Assembly: GCF_034377145.1 (NCBI RefSeq)
Contig: NZ_CP139707.1
Span: 248,001-312,000 of the forward strand
Direction of reading: 5' to 3'
DNA: 64,000 nucleotides
Origin: Sulfitobacter sp. OXR-159
GTDB lineage: Bacteria; Pseudomonadota; Alphaproteobacteria; Rhodobacterales; Rhodobacteraceae
Part shown: positions 8,964 through 18,233 of the stretch, in pieces
How positions within the stretch are numbered: the first letter of the stretch is position 1
Layout of the letters: every line of letters begins with the position of its first letter
Program-made: the position numbers and the translations under genes
The notes under the pieces: model-generated
Told to the model about the DNA's origin: nothing
Database searches by the model: none
Seen by the model: only the letters and a program-made list of their open reading frames with translations

Positions 8964-9891
8964 TGGAGAGCATCCTTTCGTAAAGGCGCGGCAGCAGCAC
9001 CGGGGTCAGATACATCGGCAGTTGCCAACAGCCGATAAAGATCATCAAGGGCGCCAGAACCTCGGGCGGGAGTGCGACGAGGAAGAGCGCGATATTGCGG
9101 TTGCCCGCGCCGATCGCCAGCGGGCCGGCCACAGCATGCAGCGGGCCGCGCCGGGTCAGCAGCAATGTGCCCGCCTGCAACAGATAGCTTAGGGCGAAGG
9201 CCAGCACCGTCCAGCCCGCCACCGCCCAAGGATCGCTCCGCAGCGCGGGGTTGAGTGCCGCCATAAGCCCGACGACAATGACCGAGAAGGCCAGCACCGA
9301 CGCGCCGTCGAGCGCTTCGATCTGACGCGCTGAGGGGTGCGGCAGGAAGACATGGCGCAGGGCAAAGCCCAAGCCCGTCGCCCCAAGGATCACCGCCAAC
9401 AGACGCATCGCGGCTTGGGCCACGTCCGAGGCTGGTCCGAGTTGCGGCAGCAAGGCCAAGACCGGCAGTACCGTCAGCGGAAAAGCCGCGGTGCCCAGCA
9501 CCATCAGTTGCATCATCCGCCCGGCGTCGAGCCGCAGCAACAGGGCAAGGTTGACGCTGCCCGTCAGCGCCGGGGCCGCGGCGGCCAGCGTCACCGCCAG
9601 TGCGGCGGGGGTCTGCCCCAGCCCGGCCAGCATGAAGCCCCCCAGCAGCGCCAGCGGCAGTGCCGTCTGCAATGCCACTACCGAGGCCAATCCCCAAAGC
9701 AGATCCCGTACAGCCCCAAGGGCCGCGCGATGCCCGATCCTGAGCGCGGTGATCGTCAGCAGCGCAGCCACCATCTGCGGCAACCAGTCGGCCAGCGCCG
9801 CCGCAAGGCTGGGCAATCCCAACCCTGCCAGCAGTCCGACGATCAGGCAGACCCGCGCATGGCGCGAGGCCAGTTTGAGGATATGCAGCAT
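8956..9891 (-). CDS. BASS-like (bile acid:sodium symporter superfamily) membrane transporter
   Basis: The 311-residue protein is almost wholly hydrophobic, with about ten predicted membrane segments. A GAGNRNIALFLVAL segment near residue 265 recalls the conserved GxGNRN-type motif of the BASS/SBF transporter superfamily, and LAAAAPALTGSVNLALLL around residue 105 fits the crossover helix. It is embedded between the TRAP permease (6 bases away) and pxpB (8-base overlap), so it may carry 5-oxoproline, glutamate or an export product. Substrate and coupling ion are inference; the family assignment is moderately sure. Confidence 0.7.
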   Translation of the reverse strand: MLHILKLASRHARVCLIVGLLAGLGLPSLAAALADWLPQMVAALLTITALRIGHRAALGAVRDLLWGLASVVALQTALPLALLGGFMLAGLGQTPAALAVTLAAAAPALTGSVNLALLLRLDAGRMMQLMVLGTAAFPLTVLPVLALLPQLGPASDVAQAAMRLLAVILGATGLGFALRHVFLPHPSARQIEALDGASVLAFSVIVVGLMAALNPALRSDPWAVAGWTVLAFALSYLLQAGTLLLTRRGPLHAVAGPLAIGAGNRNIALFLVALPPEVLAPLMIFIGCWQLPMYLTPVLLPRLYERMLSND

Positions 9892-9897
9892 GTTGGA

Positions 9898-11214
9898 TCA
9901 CCCGCTGGCCGGGCCGCTGCGCAGGTTTTCGGGCAGCCATGTGGCCACTTCGGGGAACCAGATCAGCACGAAAACCATGAAAACCATGATCGCAAACATC
10001 GGCAGCGCGGCCTTGGTGATATAGCCCATCTCGTGATTGGTCATGCCTTGCAGCACGAAGAGGTTAAAGCCAATCGGCGGGGTGATCTGGGCCATTTCGA
10101 CGACCACGACCACGAAGATGCCGAACCAGATCAGGTCGATGCCTGCGCCGCGCACCATCGGCTCCACCACGGCCATGGTCAGCACGACCGAGGAAATCCC
10201 GTCGAGGAACATGCCCAGCACGATATAGAAGACCAAAAGCGCCATCAGCAACTCGAAGCGAGACAGCTCCATCGCCGCAATCCCGTCGGCCAAGGCGCGG
10301 GGCAGGCCGGTGAACCCCATCGACAGTTTCAGGAACGCCGCACCGGCAAGGATCAGCGCGATCATGGCGGAGGTGCGCATCGCCCCCATCAGGCTCTCGC
10401 GGAAGCTGTGCCAGTTCAGCGAGCCTTGGAACAGCGCTAGCGTCAGCGAGCCGATGACGCCGATGGCGGCGGCCTCGGTCGCCGTGGCAAAACCCAGATA
10501 CATGGAGCCGATCACGACCGTGATCAGCGCGAAGACCGGCAGCAGGAAACGTGAGTTGCGCAGCTTGTCGGCAAAGCTCATGTCGGTCTCGATATCGGGG
10601 TTCCAGTCTTTTGACAGCTTACTGGTGATCGCGACATAGCCCATGAACATCAGCGCCAGCAGCAGGCCGGGCATGACGCCGGCAAAGAAGAGCTTGGTGA
10701 TGCTTTCGTTCACCGTGACGCCGTAGACAATCAGCGCCAGCGAGGGCGGGATCATCAGGCCCAGTGTCGCGGCCCCGGCCAGCGTGCCGATGATCATCTT
10801 TTCGGGATAGTTGCGCGCCCGAAGTTCGGGGATCGACATTTTGCCCACGGTCGTCAGCGTCGCGGCGGAAGAGCCGGAGACGGCGGCAAACACGGTACAG
10901 CCCACGATATTGGTATGCACCAGCCCGCCCGGCAGTTTCGCGAGCCACGGCGACAGCCCGCGGAACATGTCTTGCGACAATCGCGTGCGGTAAAGGATTT
11001 CGCCCATCCAGACAAAAAGCGGCAGCGCGGTCAGCGTCCAACTAGAGGAACTGGCCCAGATCGTGGTGATCATCGCGTCGCCGACGGGGCGGGTGGTGAA
11101 AAGCTCCATCCCGACCCAGGCCACGCCCATCAGGGCGAGCCCGACCCAGACACCAGTGCCGAGGAGGAAGAACAGGACGATCAGGAACAGGGCAATGGCA
11201 TAAATCTCGGTCAT
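9898..11214 (-). CDS. TRAP transporter large permease (DctM family)
   Basis: The 438-residue protein has about twelve membrane segments and the DctM features [54 protein letters not shown] and, near the end, [18 protein letters not shown]. DctM is the sodium-driven translocating subunit that accepts substrate from the periplasmic DctP. It starts 4 bases after dctQ stops. In this operon the likely cargo is 5-oxoproline or a related amino/oxo acid; that is inferred from pxpBCA and the oxidase gene. Confidence 0.92.
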   Translation of the reverse strand: MTEIYAIALFLIVLFFLLGTGVWVGLALMGVAWVGMELFTTRPVGDAMITTIWASSSSWTLTALPLFVWMGEILYRTRLSQDMFRGLSPWLAKLPGGLVHTNIVGCTVFAAVSGSSAATLTTVGKMSIPELRARNYPEKMIIGTLAGAATLGLMIPPSLALIVYGVTVNESITKLFFAGVMPGLLLALMFMGYVAITSKLSKDWNPDIETDMSFADKLRNSRFLLPVFALITVVIGSMYLGFATATEAAAIGVIGSLTLALFQGSLNWHSFRESLMGAMRTSAMIALILAGAAFLKLSMGFTGLPRALADGIAAMELSRFELLMALLVFYIVLGMFLDGISSVVLTMAVVEPMVRGAGIDLIWFGIFVVVVVEMAQITPPIGFNLFVLQGMTNHEMGYITKAALPMFAIMVFMVFVLIWFPEVATWLPENLRSGPASG

Positions 11215-11218
11215 GGCG

Positions 11219-11743
11219 TCATTCCCCGAAGCTTTGATCGACTAGGTCACGGGTGACGCGGTGGTCGCCCTTGAAGATGAGGTGCAAAAGGTTGTCCGTC
11301 AGCGCGATGGCCAGAATGCCGCCGCCGATGACCATGACAGATTGCGGTATCCACAGCGCCGTGGCGTCTTGGTCTTGGCTGACCTCGTTGAACTTCCACG
11401 ACCAGTAGACGAACCAATAGGCGTAATAGGTGAAGTACCACGCGACCGCCGCCGCCACGGCGAAACACCAGATATCAAGCAGCCGCTTCCCGCCCGTGCT
11501 TAGCGCGTTAAGCAGGATCGACACGCGGATATGCGAGCCGCGGTTCAGCGCATTGGCAAAGGCGAGGAAGCTTGCCCCGGCCATGGCATAGCCCGCATAG
11601 CTGGCCGCGCCCGGAAAGACATTGCCGGTCCAGCGGGCGACCATCTGGGCCACGATCAAGGTGAGGATGGCCACCAGACAGAGCGCCGCCAACGCCCCCG
11701 CCCCGATGTAAAGCCCGTCCAATAGTCTGCGCAGCGCCTTCAT
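11219..11743 (-). CDS. TRAP transporter small permease (DctQ family)
   Basis: The 174-residue protein has four hydrophobic segments (about residues 12-34, 48-66, 88-108 and 130-152), as in DctQ. The motif SFLAFANALNRGSHIRVSILL matches the common DctQ pattern 'ALxxGxHIRV'. It pairs with the following DctM subunit in the inner membrane. It lies downstream of dctP across a strong hairpin (11783-11807). Confidence 0.9.
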   Translation of the reverse strand: MKALRRLLDGLYIGAGALAALCLVAILTLIVAQMVARWTGNVFPGAASYAGYAMAGASFLAFANALNRGSHIRVSILLNALSTGGKRLLDIWCFAVAAAVAWYFTYYAYWFVYWSWKFNEVSQDQDATALWIPQSVMVIGGGILAIALTDNLLHLIFKGDHRVTRDLVDQSFGE

Positions 11744-11782
11744 CTGGCTCTCCCTCAGTCAAGTCATGCCCCGGCATGAGAA

Positions 11783-11807
11783 CGGCGGCCCGAATAACGG
11801 GCCGCCG
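11783..11807 (-). promoter_or_regulatory. Intercistronic hairpin after dctP
   Basis: CGGCGGCCCG (11783-11792) and CGGGCCGCCG (11798-11807) form a perfect 10-base stem with loop AATAA, just past the dctP stop. There is no U-tract, so full termination is unlikely; partial termination or mRNA 3'-end protection would raise the binding protein over the permeases. Confidence 0.6.
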
Positions 11808-11819
11808 CAGGTTTCGTGA

Positions 11820-12809
11820 TTATTGCATCGCCTTATAGTCGTCGACGATCGCCTGACCGTCTTCGCCCGCGGCTTCGAGCCATTCTTGCGTCATGGTCTC
11901 ACCCACTTCGCGCAGGCCGGACATCAGCTCTTCGCTGGCAGGCTCCACGTTCATGCCGCCTTCGCGCAGCCCGTCATAGGTGAACTGGGTGTAGTCCTTG
12001 GAGGCTTGCAGGCCACGTTCTTCGGCCTCGGTGGCGCAGGTGGTGATCGCCTCTTTGTTGGCGTCCGTGACTTCGGCCCAGACATCGGCGTTCACCATCA
12101 CGTAGTTGCGCGGCAGCCAAGCGTCGACTTCGTAGAAATGCGTCAGGCTTTCCCAGACCTTCTGGTCATAGCCGGTGGCCCCCGACGAGATCATCGATTC
12201 CGCAACACCCGTGGCGAAGGCTTGGCTGACTTCGGCGGCTTCGATGGTGACGGGCGACATGCCGGTCAGTTCGGCCAATCGCGCGGTGGTGTTGTTGTAG
12301 GAGCGGAATTTCACGCCCTTCATGTCCTCGACCGAGCCGACTTCCTTCTTGAAGTAGAGCCCTTGAGGTGGCCATGGCACGTTATAAAGCAGGACGAGGT
12401 TCTGCTCTTCCAGCACGGCTTCGACTTTGGGCTTGGCGGCTTCCCAGAGCTTCGCGCTCGCCTCGAAAGAAGGCGCGAGGAAGGGGATGGAGTCAAAGCC
12501 GAAGACCGCGTTCTCGTTCTGGTGGCCAGAGAGCAGACGCTCGCCGATCTGAACCTGACCGGTCTGGATCGCGCGTTTGATGTCGGCCCCAGCGAAAAGT
12601 GCGCCGCCCGGATGCACAGTGATCTCGATCTCGCCGCCGGTGGCTTCGGTCACGCATTCGGCGAATTGCACGCCGTTCTCGGAATGGAAGTTCGAGGCCG
12701 AATAGGCCATCGGCATGTCCCAATTCTCGGCCGCGAAGGCGGGCATGGCGGTGCCCAGTGTCAGGGCGGTCATCGCCGCGCCGGCCATCAGTCTTGCTGT
12801 CAGTGTCAT
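11820..12809 (-). CDS. TRAP transporter periplasmic substrate-binding protein (DctP family)
   Basis: The 329-residue protein has a Sec signal peptide (residues 1-26, ending AMPAFA|AEN). The DctP body includes HSENGVQFAECVTEATGGEIEI, GALFAGADIKRAIQTGQVQI and the substrate-carboxylate arginine region GVKFRSYNNTTARLAEL (Arg near residue 167), then EVSQAFATGVAESMISS. A GGGAG ribosome site precedes the ATG. It is the first transporter gene, 38 bases after the FAD oxidoreductase. The conserved Arg indicates a carboxylate ligand; which one cannot be read from sequence. Confidence 0.92.
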   Translation of the reverse strand: MTLTARLMAGAAMTALTLGTAMPAFAAENWDMPMAYSASNFHSENGVQFAECVTEATGGEIEITVHPGGALFAGADIKRAIQTGQVQIGERLLSGHQNENAVFGFDSIPFLAPSFEASAKLWEAAKPKVEAVLEEQNLVLLYNVPWPPQGLYFKKEVGSVEDMKGVKFRSYNNTTARLAELTGMSPVTIEAAEVSQAFATGVAESMISSGATGYDQKVWESLTHFYEVDAWLPRNYVMVNADVWAEVTDANKEAITTCATEAEERGLQASKDYTQFTYDGLREGGMNVEPASEELMSGLREVGETMTQEWLEAAGEDGQAIVDDYKAMQ

Positions 12810-12847
12810 TTGGTTTCTCCCTTGTTTATTTGCGTGCGCGCTTGGCG

Positions 12848-14089
12848 TTATCTGTCAAAGCGCTGGGGGTGATACGGAGTCAGATCCGTGTTTGGCGGCT
12901 GCCCCGTGATCAATCCGGCGACCAGTCGGCCCGTTTTCGGCCCGCCCGTCAACCCGATGTGGTGATGCCCGAAGGCAGTATAGACCCGGCTCGTCCCGAT
13001 CTGCCCGATCAGGGGCAGCGAGTCGCTGGGGGCGGGTCGGTGCCCCAGCCATTCGATCTCTTCCTCGGCGGTGAGGTTGGGAAAGGCGGCCTTGGCCTGA
13101 CGATGCAGCAGCGCTAAGGGCGCTTTGGATGCACCTGCCTCCAACCCGCCGAATTCGACGATCCCGGCGCAGCGCAGCCCCTCGGCCATTGGCGTGGCGA
13201 CGAATTTGCCTGCCGCCATCATGGTGGGGCGCGACGGGCCGCCCTCAGCATCCTTAAACACGATGTGGTAGCCGCGTTCGGATTCCAGCGGCACATTGAT
13301 CCCCAGCTTGCGCATCAGCGGTTTCGACCAGACGCCCGTGGCCAGCAGCACGTCGTCGCAGGGCAGGGGGCCTTGATCGGTCAGGACCGAAGTGACCTCT
13401 TCATCAAGGACCGTGATGTCCTCAACCTCGGCCCGTCTAATAGTGCCGCCCATCCCCTCAAACGCCTTGGCCAGCGCCCGGACATAGCCGCCGGGGTCGG
13501 CGATGAAACCGTGGTCGGCCAACCGGGCGATGCAGGTGATCTGCGGGCCATAGGCCGGGTCAAATTCCCTGACCGCGCCGCCTTCGATGATCTCCGGCAC
13601 GAAGCCCGCCTCGCGGCGGAGCGCCCATGTATAGGCTTCGGCCTCAAAGGCCGCGCGGCTGGTATAGGCAAAGCAATAGTCGCCGTCGCGCACCCAATCG
13701 GCCAGCCCCAGATCGGCGCAGAGGGCTTTGTGTTGCGCCACGCTGTCGCTCACGATGGGCACCAGCCCGGCAGAGATGCGTCGGGTGTCGGCATCGTTGG
13801 CGTGGCTCATGTAGCGGCGTAGCCATGGCAGCAGACGTGGGAGATAGGGCCAACGCAGGAACAGCGGAAACTCGGGGTCGCGCAGCATCCCCGGCGATTT
13901 CCGCATCAGGCCCGGCCCGGTCACCGGCGCAACGCCCGCCGCCGCCAGCACGCCACCATTGCCATGCGAGGTGCCCCGCCCCGGCTCAGACCGGTCCAGC
14001 AGCGTCACTTCCGCCCCGGCGCGGCGCAGCCAGATCGCGGCAGAGACGCCGACAATTCCGGCGCCGATAACGACGACATGCTGGCTCAT
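12848..14089 (-). CDS. FAD-dependent amino-acid oxidoreductase (DadA-like)
   Basis: The 413-residue flavoprotein starts with the dinucleotide-binding fold HVVVIGAGIVGVSAAIWLRR, followed by EVTLLDRSEPGRGTSHGNGG, and ends with GFGHHHIGLTGGPKTG-like FAD contacts (TAFGHHHIGLTGGPKTGRLV). This is the DAO/DadA family, which oxidises D-amino acids or N-alkyl amino acids to oxo acids. I chose the ATG at 14089 (MSQHVVVIG); the open frame extends upstream to 14152. It leads the leftward TRAP-pxp operon and is divergent from a racemase-like gene, suggesting joint handling of D/L amino acids. The exact substrate is unknown. Confidence 0.82.
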   Translation of the reverse strand: MSQHVVVIGAGIVGVSAAIWLRRAGAEVTLLDRSEPGRGTSHGNGGVLAAAGVAPVTGPGLMRKSPGMLRDPEFPLFLRWPYLPRLLPWLRRYMSHANDADTRRISAGLVPIVSDSVAQHKALCADLGLADWVRDGDYCFAYTSRAAFEAEAYTWALRREAGFVPEIIEGGAVREFDPAYGPQITCIARLADHGFIADPGGYVRALAKAFEGMGGTIRRAEVEDITVLDEEVTSVLTDQGPLPCDDVLLATGVWSKPLMRKLGINVPLESERGYHIVFKDAEGGPSRPTMMAAGKFVATPMAEGLRCAGIVEFGGLEAGASKAPLALLHRQAKAAFPNLTAEEEIEWLGHRPAPSDSLPLIGQIGTSRVYTAFGHHHIGLTGGPKTGRLVAGLITGQPPNTDLTPYHPQRFDR

Positions 14090-14252
14090 GGGTGGCGGCT
14101 TTCGTTTTCGCGTTGGGTCATGGCTGGGTTCCTTTGGGGCATCTTTACACAAAAAATCACCACGTCAACAAAATGCTGATAAAATGTCATCGTCATGGTT
14201 TTGCTTGTCTCCCGCTGCCCGCAAAGGCACCCTGCGCCCAAACGGAGGGCAT

Positions 14253-14948
14253 ATGGCAAACGAGACAGGCGCGCGGCTGGGGATACTGATGCTCGACACG
14301 CGGTTCCCCCGCATTCTGGGCGATGTCGGCAATGCGGGGAGTTGGTCGTTTCCGGTGCGCTATGCTGTTGTGCCGGGGGCCACGCCCGAAGCCATCGTTT
14401 GCGATGATATCGAACCCTTTGTGCAGGCATTCATCGCGGTGGGGCGGGACTTGGTCGCGGAAGGCTGCACTGGCATCGCCACCACCTGCGGGTTCTTGGC
14501 GCTGATCCGGCCCCGTCTGGCCGAAGCGTTGGACGTGCCGGTTGCGGCCTCGGCGTTAGAGCAGGCCGGGCAGATCGCGGCTTGCCTGCCGCCCGGGCGC
14601 AGGGTGGGGATTTTAACGATCTCGGCCAGCACCCTTTCGCCCGCCCATCTGCGCGCGGCGGGCGTGCCCGAAGGCAGCCCGGTGATGGGGTTGGAAGGCA
14701 GCAGTTTCGCCCGGACGATCCTTGGCAATTTGCCCGACCTTGATGTGCCGCAGGCGCGGGCCGAGATGGTGCAGGCGGCGCAGCGGCTGGTAGAGGCCCA
14801 TGCAGATGTCGGCGCGATCCTGTTGGAGTGCACCAATATGGTGCCATACGCCCCCGACATCGCGGCGGCGACCGGGCGGCCCGTGCATTCGATCCACAGT
14901 TATCTCAACTGGTTTCACGCAGGGTTGCAGCCGCCCAGCTTCGCCTAG
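14253..14948 (+). CDS. Asp/Glu/hydantoin racemase-superfamily protein
   Basis: The 231-residue protein has the two-cysteine layout of cofactor-independent racemases: TTCGFLAL (Cys near residue 77) and LLECTNMVPYA (Cys near residue 194). GRRVGILTISASTLSPAHL is the hinge strand that begins the second half. The ATG at 14253 follows CGGAGGG. It is divergent from the DadA-like gene with 163 bases between. It could be an aspartate, glutamate or hydantoin racemase or a maleate isomerase-like enzyme; the two active-site cysteines favour a racemase. Its end overlaps the convergent YcaQ-family gene by four bases. Confidence 0.75.
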   Translation: MANETGARLGILMLDTRFPRILGDVGNAGSWSFPVRYAVVPGATPEAIVCDDIEPFVQAFIAVGRDLVAEGCTGIATTCGFLALIRPRLAEALDVPVAASALEQAGQIAACLPPGRRVGILTISASTLSPAHLRAAGVPEGSPVMGLEGSSFARTILGNLPDLDVPQARAEMVQAAQRLVEAHADVGAILLECTNMVPYAPDIAAATGRPVHSIHSYLNWFHAGLQPPSFA

Positions 14949-16159
14949 ACCGGATCACGCAGCCAGTCGTCGGCAAAACAGACTTGGCTCACCCCGGCGA
15001 GCGGCAGGAGACGGTGCACTTCCGCCTCAAACGCCACCTGCCGCCCCTTGCCCCAGCGGATGCCACGCTCGGGCCAAAGCGCGGTGATGCGCAGCTCATC
15101 CGCGTCGCGATGGGCTTTCATATCAACGCGGCCCACCAGCCTGTCGCCCTGCAGCAAGGGGAAAACATAGTAGCCGTATCTACGCTGCGCCTCGGGCACG
15201 AAGACTTCGATCCGATAGTCAAAACCGAAGAGCCGTGCCGCGCGTTTGCGGTCGCGCAGGGCGGGGTCGAAGGGGCTGAGCACCCGAAGCCGTTTGGGCG
15301 GTTCGCGGATGAGGGCGGGGTCATCGGCCCAGCCGGGGCGGACAAAGGCAGGGCGTAGGCTGCCATCGGCGGCCTCGATATCGATCTCCTCCAACCGCCC
15401 GGCGGCCTGTTCGGCCGCGCACCATCCGCGCGCTTCGGCGGGAGAGATATGCGCCCAGAAGGCCGCGAGCTCCCCCGCCGTGGCAAAGCCTAAACGCGCC
15501 AGCGCCTGATTGCAGCACCAGTCGACCGTCTGCCCTATGTCAGGGGCATTCGCCGGGTCACGCAGCGCGGCGGGCACCACCCGCTCGGTCAGATCATAGC
15601 GTTTGCGAAAGCCCTCGCGCCCGGTCACCGCCAGCGCGCCGCTGCGCCACAGATATTCCAGCGCGGTTTTCGACGGATGCCACTGCCACCAGCCTCCGCT
15701 GCTGCGCGGCTCGTCCCGGCCCACATCTGATGAGGTGACGCCGCCCTCCGCGCGGACCTGCGCCAGCACGCTTTGCATTTGCGCTTCGAAATCATGGCGC
15801 TGCCAATCCTTCCAACGGCCCAGCAGCTTTGCCGCATCGCGGGTGCGGCGCAGGTGCCACTGGGGGTAGAATTCCATCGGGATGACGGCGGCGTCATGGG
15901 TCCAATGCTCAAACAGCGCGCGGCCATTTTCATAGAGCCGTTTCAGGGCAGCGGGGCGATACCGAGGGCGCCGTGCAAAGAGGATCAGATCATGCGCCCG
16001 CGCCACGGTATTGATGCTGTCGAGCTGCACGAAGCCCAGATCATGGATCAGTTTGAGCAGCGCCACGCCCTTGGCCGGGCCCTGCGGCGGGTCGGACAGC
16101 AGGTGACGCGCCAAAAATAACCGCCGCGCGGCGGCATTGGCGAGCCTGGGGCGGCTCAC
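14945..16159 (-). CDS. YcaQ/AlkX-family winged-helix DNA glycosylase
   Basis: The 404-residue protein matches the winged-helix crosslink-repair family. The active-site motif region GFVQLDSINTVARAHDLILF (about residues 42-61) has the Q-x-D form typical of the YcaQ/AlkX branch rather than the QxQ of AlkZ. Further landmarks are ALFEHWTHDAAVIPMEFYP and the C-terminal PLLQGDRLVGRVDMKAHRD. Members unhook alkylated bases or interstrand crosslinks. It is downstream of a LacI regulator with a four-base overlap, an odd pairing with no clear functional tie. Confidence 0.85.
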   Translation of the reverse strand: MSRPRLANAAARRLFLARHLLSDPPQGPAKGVALLKLIHDLGFVQLDSINTVARAHDLILFARRPRYRPAALKRLYENGRALFEHWTHDAAVIPMEFYPQWHLRRTRDAAKLLGRWKDWQRHDFEAQMQSVLAQVRAEGGVTSSDVGRDEPRSSGGWWQWHPSKTALEYLWRSGALAVTGREGFRKRYDLTERVVPAALRDPANAPDIGQTVDWCCNQALARLGFATAGELAAFWAHISPAEARGWCAAEQAAGRLEEIDIEAADGSLRPAFVRPGWADDPALIREPPKRLRVLSPFDPALRDRKRAARLFGFDYRIEVFVPEAQRRYGYYVFPLLQGDRLVGRVDMKAHRDADELRITALWPERGIRWGKGRQVAFEAEVHRLLPLAGVSQVCFADDWLRDPV

Positions 16160-17220
16160 CCCTGACGGCGGCGGCGCAGGGTGTCGCCCAGCGACAGCGT
16201 CGGGGTAAGGGTGATCTGGGTCTGCATTTCCGGGTCCGGCTCGGGCTGGGTCTGGTTGAGGATGATCCGCGCCGCTGCCTGACCGATCTCGTTCCGGCAG
16301 GCATCCATCGTCGCCAGTTGACGCGGCAAACCTTGCAACAGTTCGACGTTGTTGAACCCCGCCAAACCGATCTGACCGGGGATGTCGATGCCTTGATCGA
16401 TCAGATGCAGTAGCCCGCCCGCGCCAATCATGTCATTGGAATAATAGAGGAAATCGAGGTCGGGTGAGCGTTCCAACATTTCTTGCGTCATCTCGCGACC
16501 CTTGGCCAGCGCAGAGCCGCCGGAGTAAAAGGCGCGGTCTTCGATCTCCACCCCTGCCTTGGCGAGCCCTTCGGTGAAACCTTCGAACCGTTTGCGGGCG
16601 CGGTGATCCAGCGGCATTTTCGTGCCCATGAAGCCGATCCGCTCATAGCCTTCGCGCAGGATCGCCTGCGCCATCTCGCGCCCCGCGCGACGGTGTGAGA
16701 TACCCACCATCGCATCGATGGGTTTGCCGTCGGTGTCCATAATCTCGACCACTGGAATGCCTGCATTGCGGAGCATGGCGCGGGTGGCGTCGGAATGTTC
16801 CAGGCCCGCGATGATCACCCCCGAGGGCCGCCATGAGAGCATCTCATAGAGCACCCGCTCTTCCTTTTCGGGGAGGTAGTCCGTCACCCCCACGACCGGC
16901 TGCAGCGGCGTGTCTTCGAGCACCTGATTAATGCCGTTCAGGACTTCGGGAAACACCATATTGCCCAGCGACGGGATCACCACTGCCACAAGGTTCACGC
17001 GCTGGCTGGCCAGCGATCCGGCGATCTGGTTGGGCACATAGCCAAGCGCCTTGGCGGCGGCGAGAACACGGTTGCGGGTGGCCTCTGATACGTCGCCGCG
17101 TTTGCGCAGGACACGGCTGACCGTCATCTCGGAAACGCCACAAGCATCGGATACATCGCGTAGGGTCAACGGGCGTTTGGGGGGTGTGGTCAATTTGGTT
17201 TTCCTGTTTGCCTCACCCAT
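16156..17220 (-). CDS. LacI-family transcriptional regulator (GntR/IdnR-like)
   Basis: The 354-residue regulator has an N-terminal HTH (LTLRDVSDACGVSEMTVSRV, then NRVLAAAKALGYVPNQIAGS with the hinge helix) and a periplasmic-binding-protein-like sensor domain ending in NDMIGAGGLLHLIDQG and GLAGFNNVE. The ATG at 17220 (MGEANRKTK) is preferred to a GTG at 17253. Relatives control sugar-acid uptake. It overlaps the YcaQ-family gene; it might act on the divergent racemase/oxidase region or elsewhere, and no operator was clear. Confidence 0.85.
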   Translation of the reverse strand: MGEANRKTKLTTPPKRPLTLRDVSDACGVSEMTVSRVLRKRGDVSEATRNRVLAAAKALGYVPNQIAGSLASQRVNLVAVVIPSLGNMVFPEVLNGINQVLEDTPLQPVVGVTDYLPEKEERVLYEMLSWRPSGVIIAGLEHSDATRAMLRNAGIPVVEIMDTDGKPIDAMVGISHRRAGREMAQAILREGYERIGFMGTKMPLDHRARKRFEGFTEGLAKAGVEIEDRAFYSGGSALAKGREMTQEMLERSPDLDFLYYSNDMIGAGGLLHLIDQGIDIPGQIGLAGFNNVELLQGLPRQLATMDACRNEIGQAAARIILNQTQPEPDPEMQTQITLTPTLSLGDTLRRRRQG

Positions 17221-17365
17221 AGGTAGCGCGAAGCGGGACGCGCGATCAAGCACTGCCGCAGTCAGGCCGTGCAGTCAGGTCGTGCAGTCGGGCCGGGGCG
17301 CCCGAACAATCGGTGGCCATTCTGCCGATGACATCGCCCCATGCTTGCGCTAAACCGCCCCTGTC

Positions 17366-17442
17366 GGCCCCGTGGCTCAACTGGATAGAGCAGCCCCCTC
17401 CTAAGGGGCAGGTTGCAGGTTCGAATCCTGCCGGGGTCGCCA
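17366..17442 (+). tRNA. tRNA-Arg (anticodon CCU)
   Basis: A full cloverleaf can be drawn: acceptor GGCCCCG pairing with CGGGGTC, D-arm GCTC/GAGC, anticodon stem GCCCC/GGGGC with loop CTCCTAA (anticodon CCT in DNA, reading AGG), T-arm GCAGG/CCTGC with loop TTCGAAT, discriminator G and an encoded CCA. It marks the boundary between backbone and a mobile-element zone. tRNA 3' ends are common integration targets, but I found no repeat of the 3' end within the window. Confidence 0.96.
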
Positions 17443-17759
17443 TGCGTCTTGCGCGATGTGCCAACGAAAGCGAATGTATGCGCAAAACCAAGCAATAGCT
17501 TGCGCATAATGGTGTTCTGAACGCAGGCGTGGCAGTATTTTGTATTTTGTTTCATGTGGTTACGGCTGAGTTTCTCGTGTCGCTAAGGTTGTCTGTCCGG
17601 GTGGCTTTCGCGCATATTTGACACGCCAGTTGATATCCTTCCAATGAATGGCACCAACTTTATCAAGGTTCCGGATCCTCTCGTTTAACTACAGGCAGCC
17701 ATTCGCTGTCGAATGCTGGTCGCCAAGTTACTGGTGAGCTGGCCATGAGAGGACATCAA
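17443..17759. other. Intergenic stretch after tRNA-Arg
   Basis: About 320 bases with no convincing gene, integrase remnant or repeat of the tRNA end. It is more AT-rich than the backbone. Confidence 0.5.
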
Positions 17760-18044
17760 ATGCCACGCATCAAATTTGCCGACGTGAGATTCCCGGACCC
17801 GAATACCCCGTCGGTCTTTGACATTGAACATCGGTTGAAACAGCACCTGATCAATTTCCGAGAGAACGTGAGCAAATGCAAACCAGACAGTCAAATCTCT
17901 GACCGAGATCGGCGCAATATCCTGCGGAAGATAGCCGCGTACAAGGATGCGGTTTCTCGTAGATCAGGCATGGGCCATCTTGCGGACAAAGACCGCCAGA
18001 GGCTGGAGGGTAATCCCCCCATTTTTAATGGGGTCCAGCCGTAG
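17760..18044 (+). CDS. Uncharacterised protein, tail replaced by IS end
   Basis: Starting at the ATG at 17760 (MPRIKFADVRF) after an AGAGGAC ribosome site, the frame encodes 94 residues; an ATG at 17745 would add five. The protein is charged and probably helical (FDIEHRLKQHLINFRENVSKC, RDRRNILRKIAAYKDAVSRR). I do not recognise the family. Its last dozen residues lie inside the IS3-family element that begins at about 18009, so the native C-terminus is lost and the gene is probably a remnant. Confidence 0.45.
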   Translation: MPRIKFADVRFPDPNTPSVFDIEHRLKQHLINFRENVSKCKPDSQISDRDRRNILRKIAAYKDAVSRRSGMGHLADKDRQRLEGNPPIFNGVQP

Positions 18045-18191
18045 AATTCACGCAGCCGTTTTCAGTTTCATTGCGGGTGTCATGCCGCCGATGCCCATGT
18101 TGGGTCGCTCGTTGTTGTAAGTCCAGAGCCATTGTGTTGCTTGGTCTTGTGCCTCCTCAATGGTTTCGAAGATGTATTGCCCCAGCCATTC

Positions 18192-18233
18192 GTCCCACTG
18201 CCCGGCAGTCGCAACGAAGTTGCGATGAGAGGG
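18192..18233 (-). repeat. Short palindromic element, copy 2 (in frame)
   Basis: This 42-base segment interrupts the normally continuous RTVR-xEWL region of the transposase. On the + strand it contains CCGGCAG, a 7-base perfect stem TCGCAAC/GTTGCGA with loop GAA (18209-18225), and ends GAGAGGG before GCG. The same borders occur at 18624-18664. Confidence 0.6.

Noticed and set aside
9337..12872. Long + strand frames opposite the TRAP and BASS-like genes (9337-10440, 11823-12872)
   Set aside because: Composition is His/Gln/Arg/Gly-rich shadow sequence; the - strand genes are clear family members.
17366..17442. attL/attR pair from the tRNA 3' end
   Set aside because: I found no second copy of the tRNA 3' end within the window, and no integrase gene.
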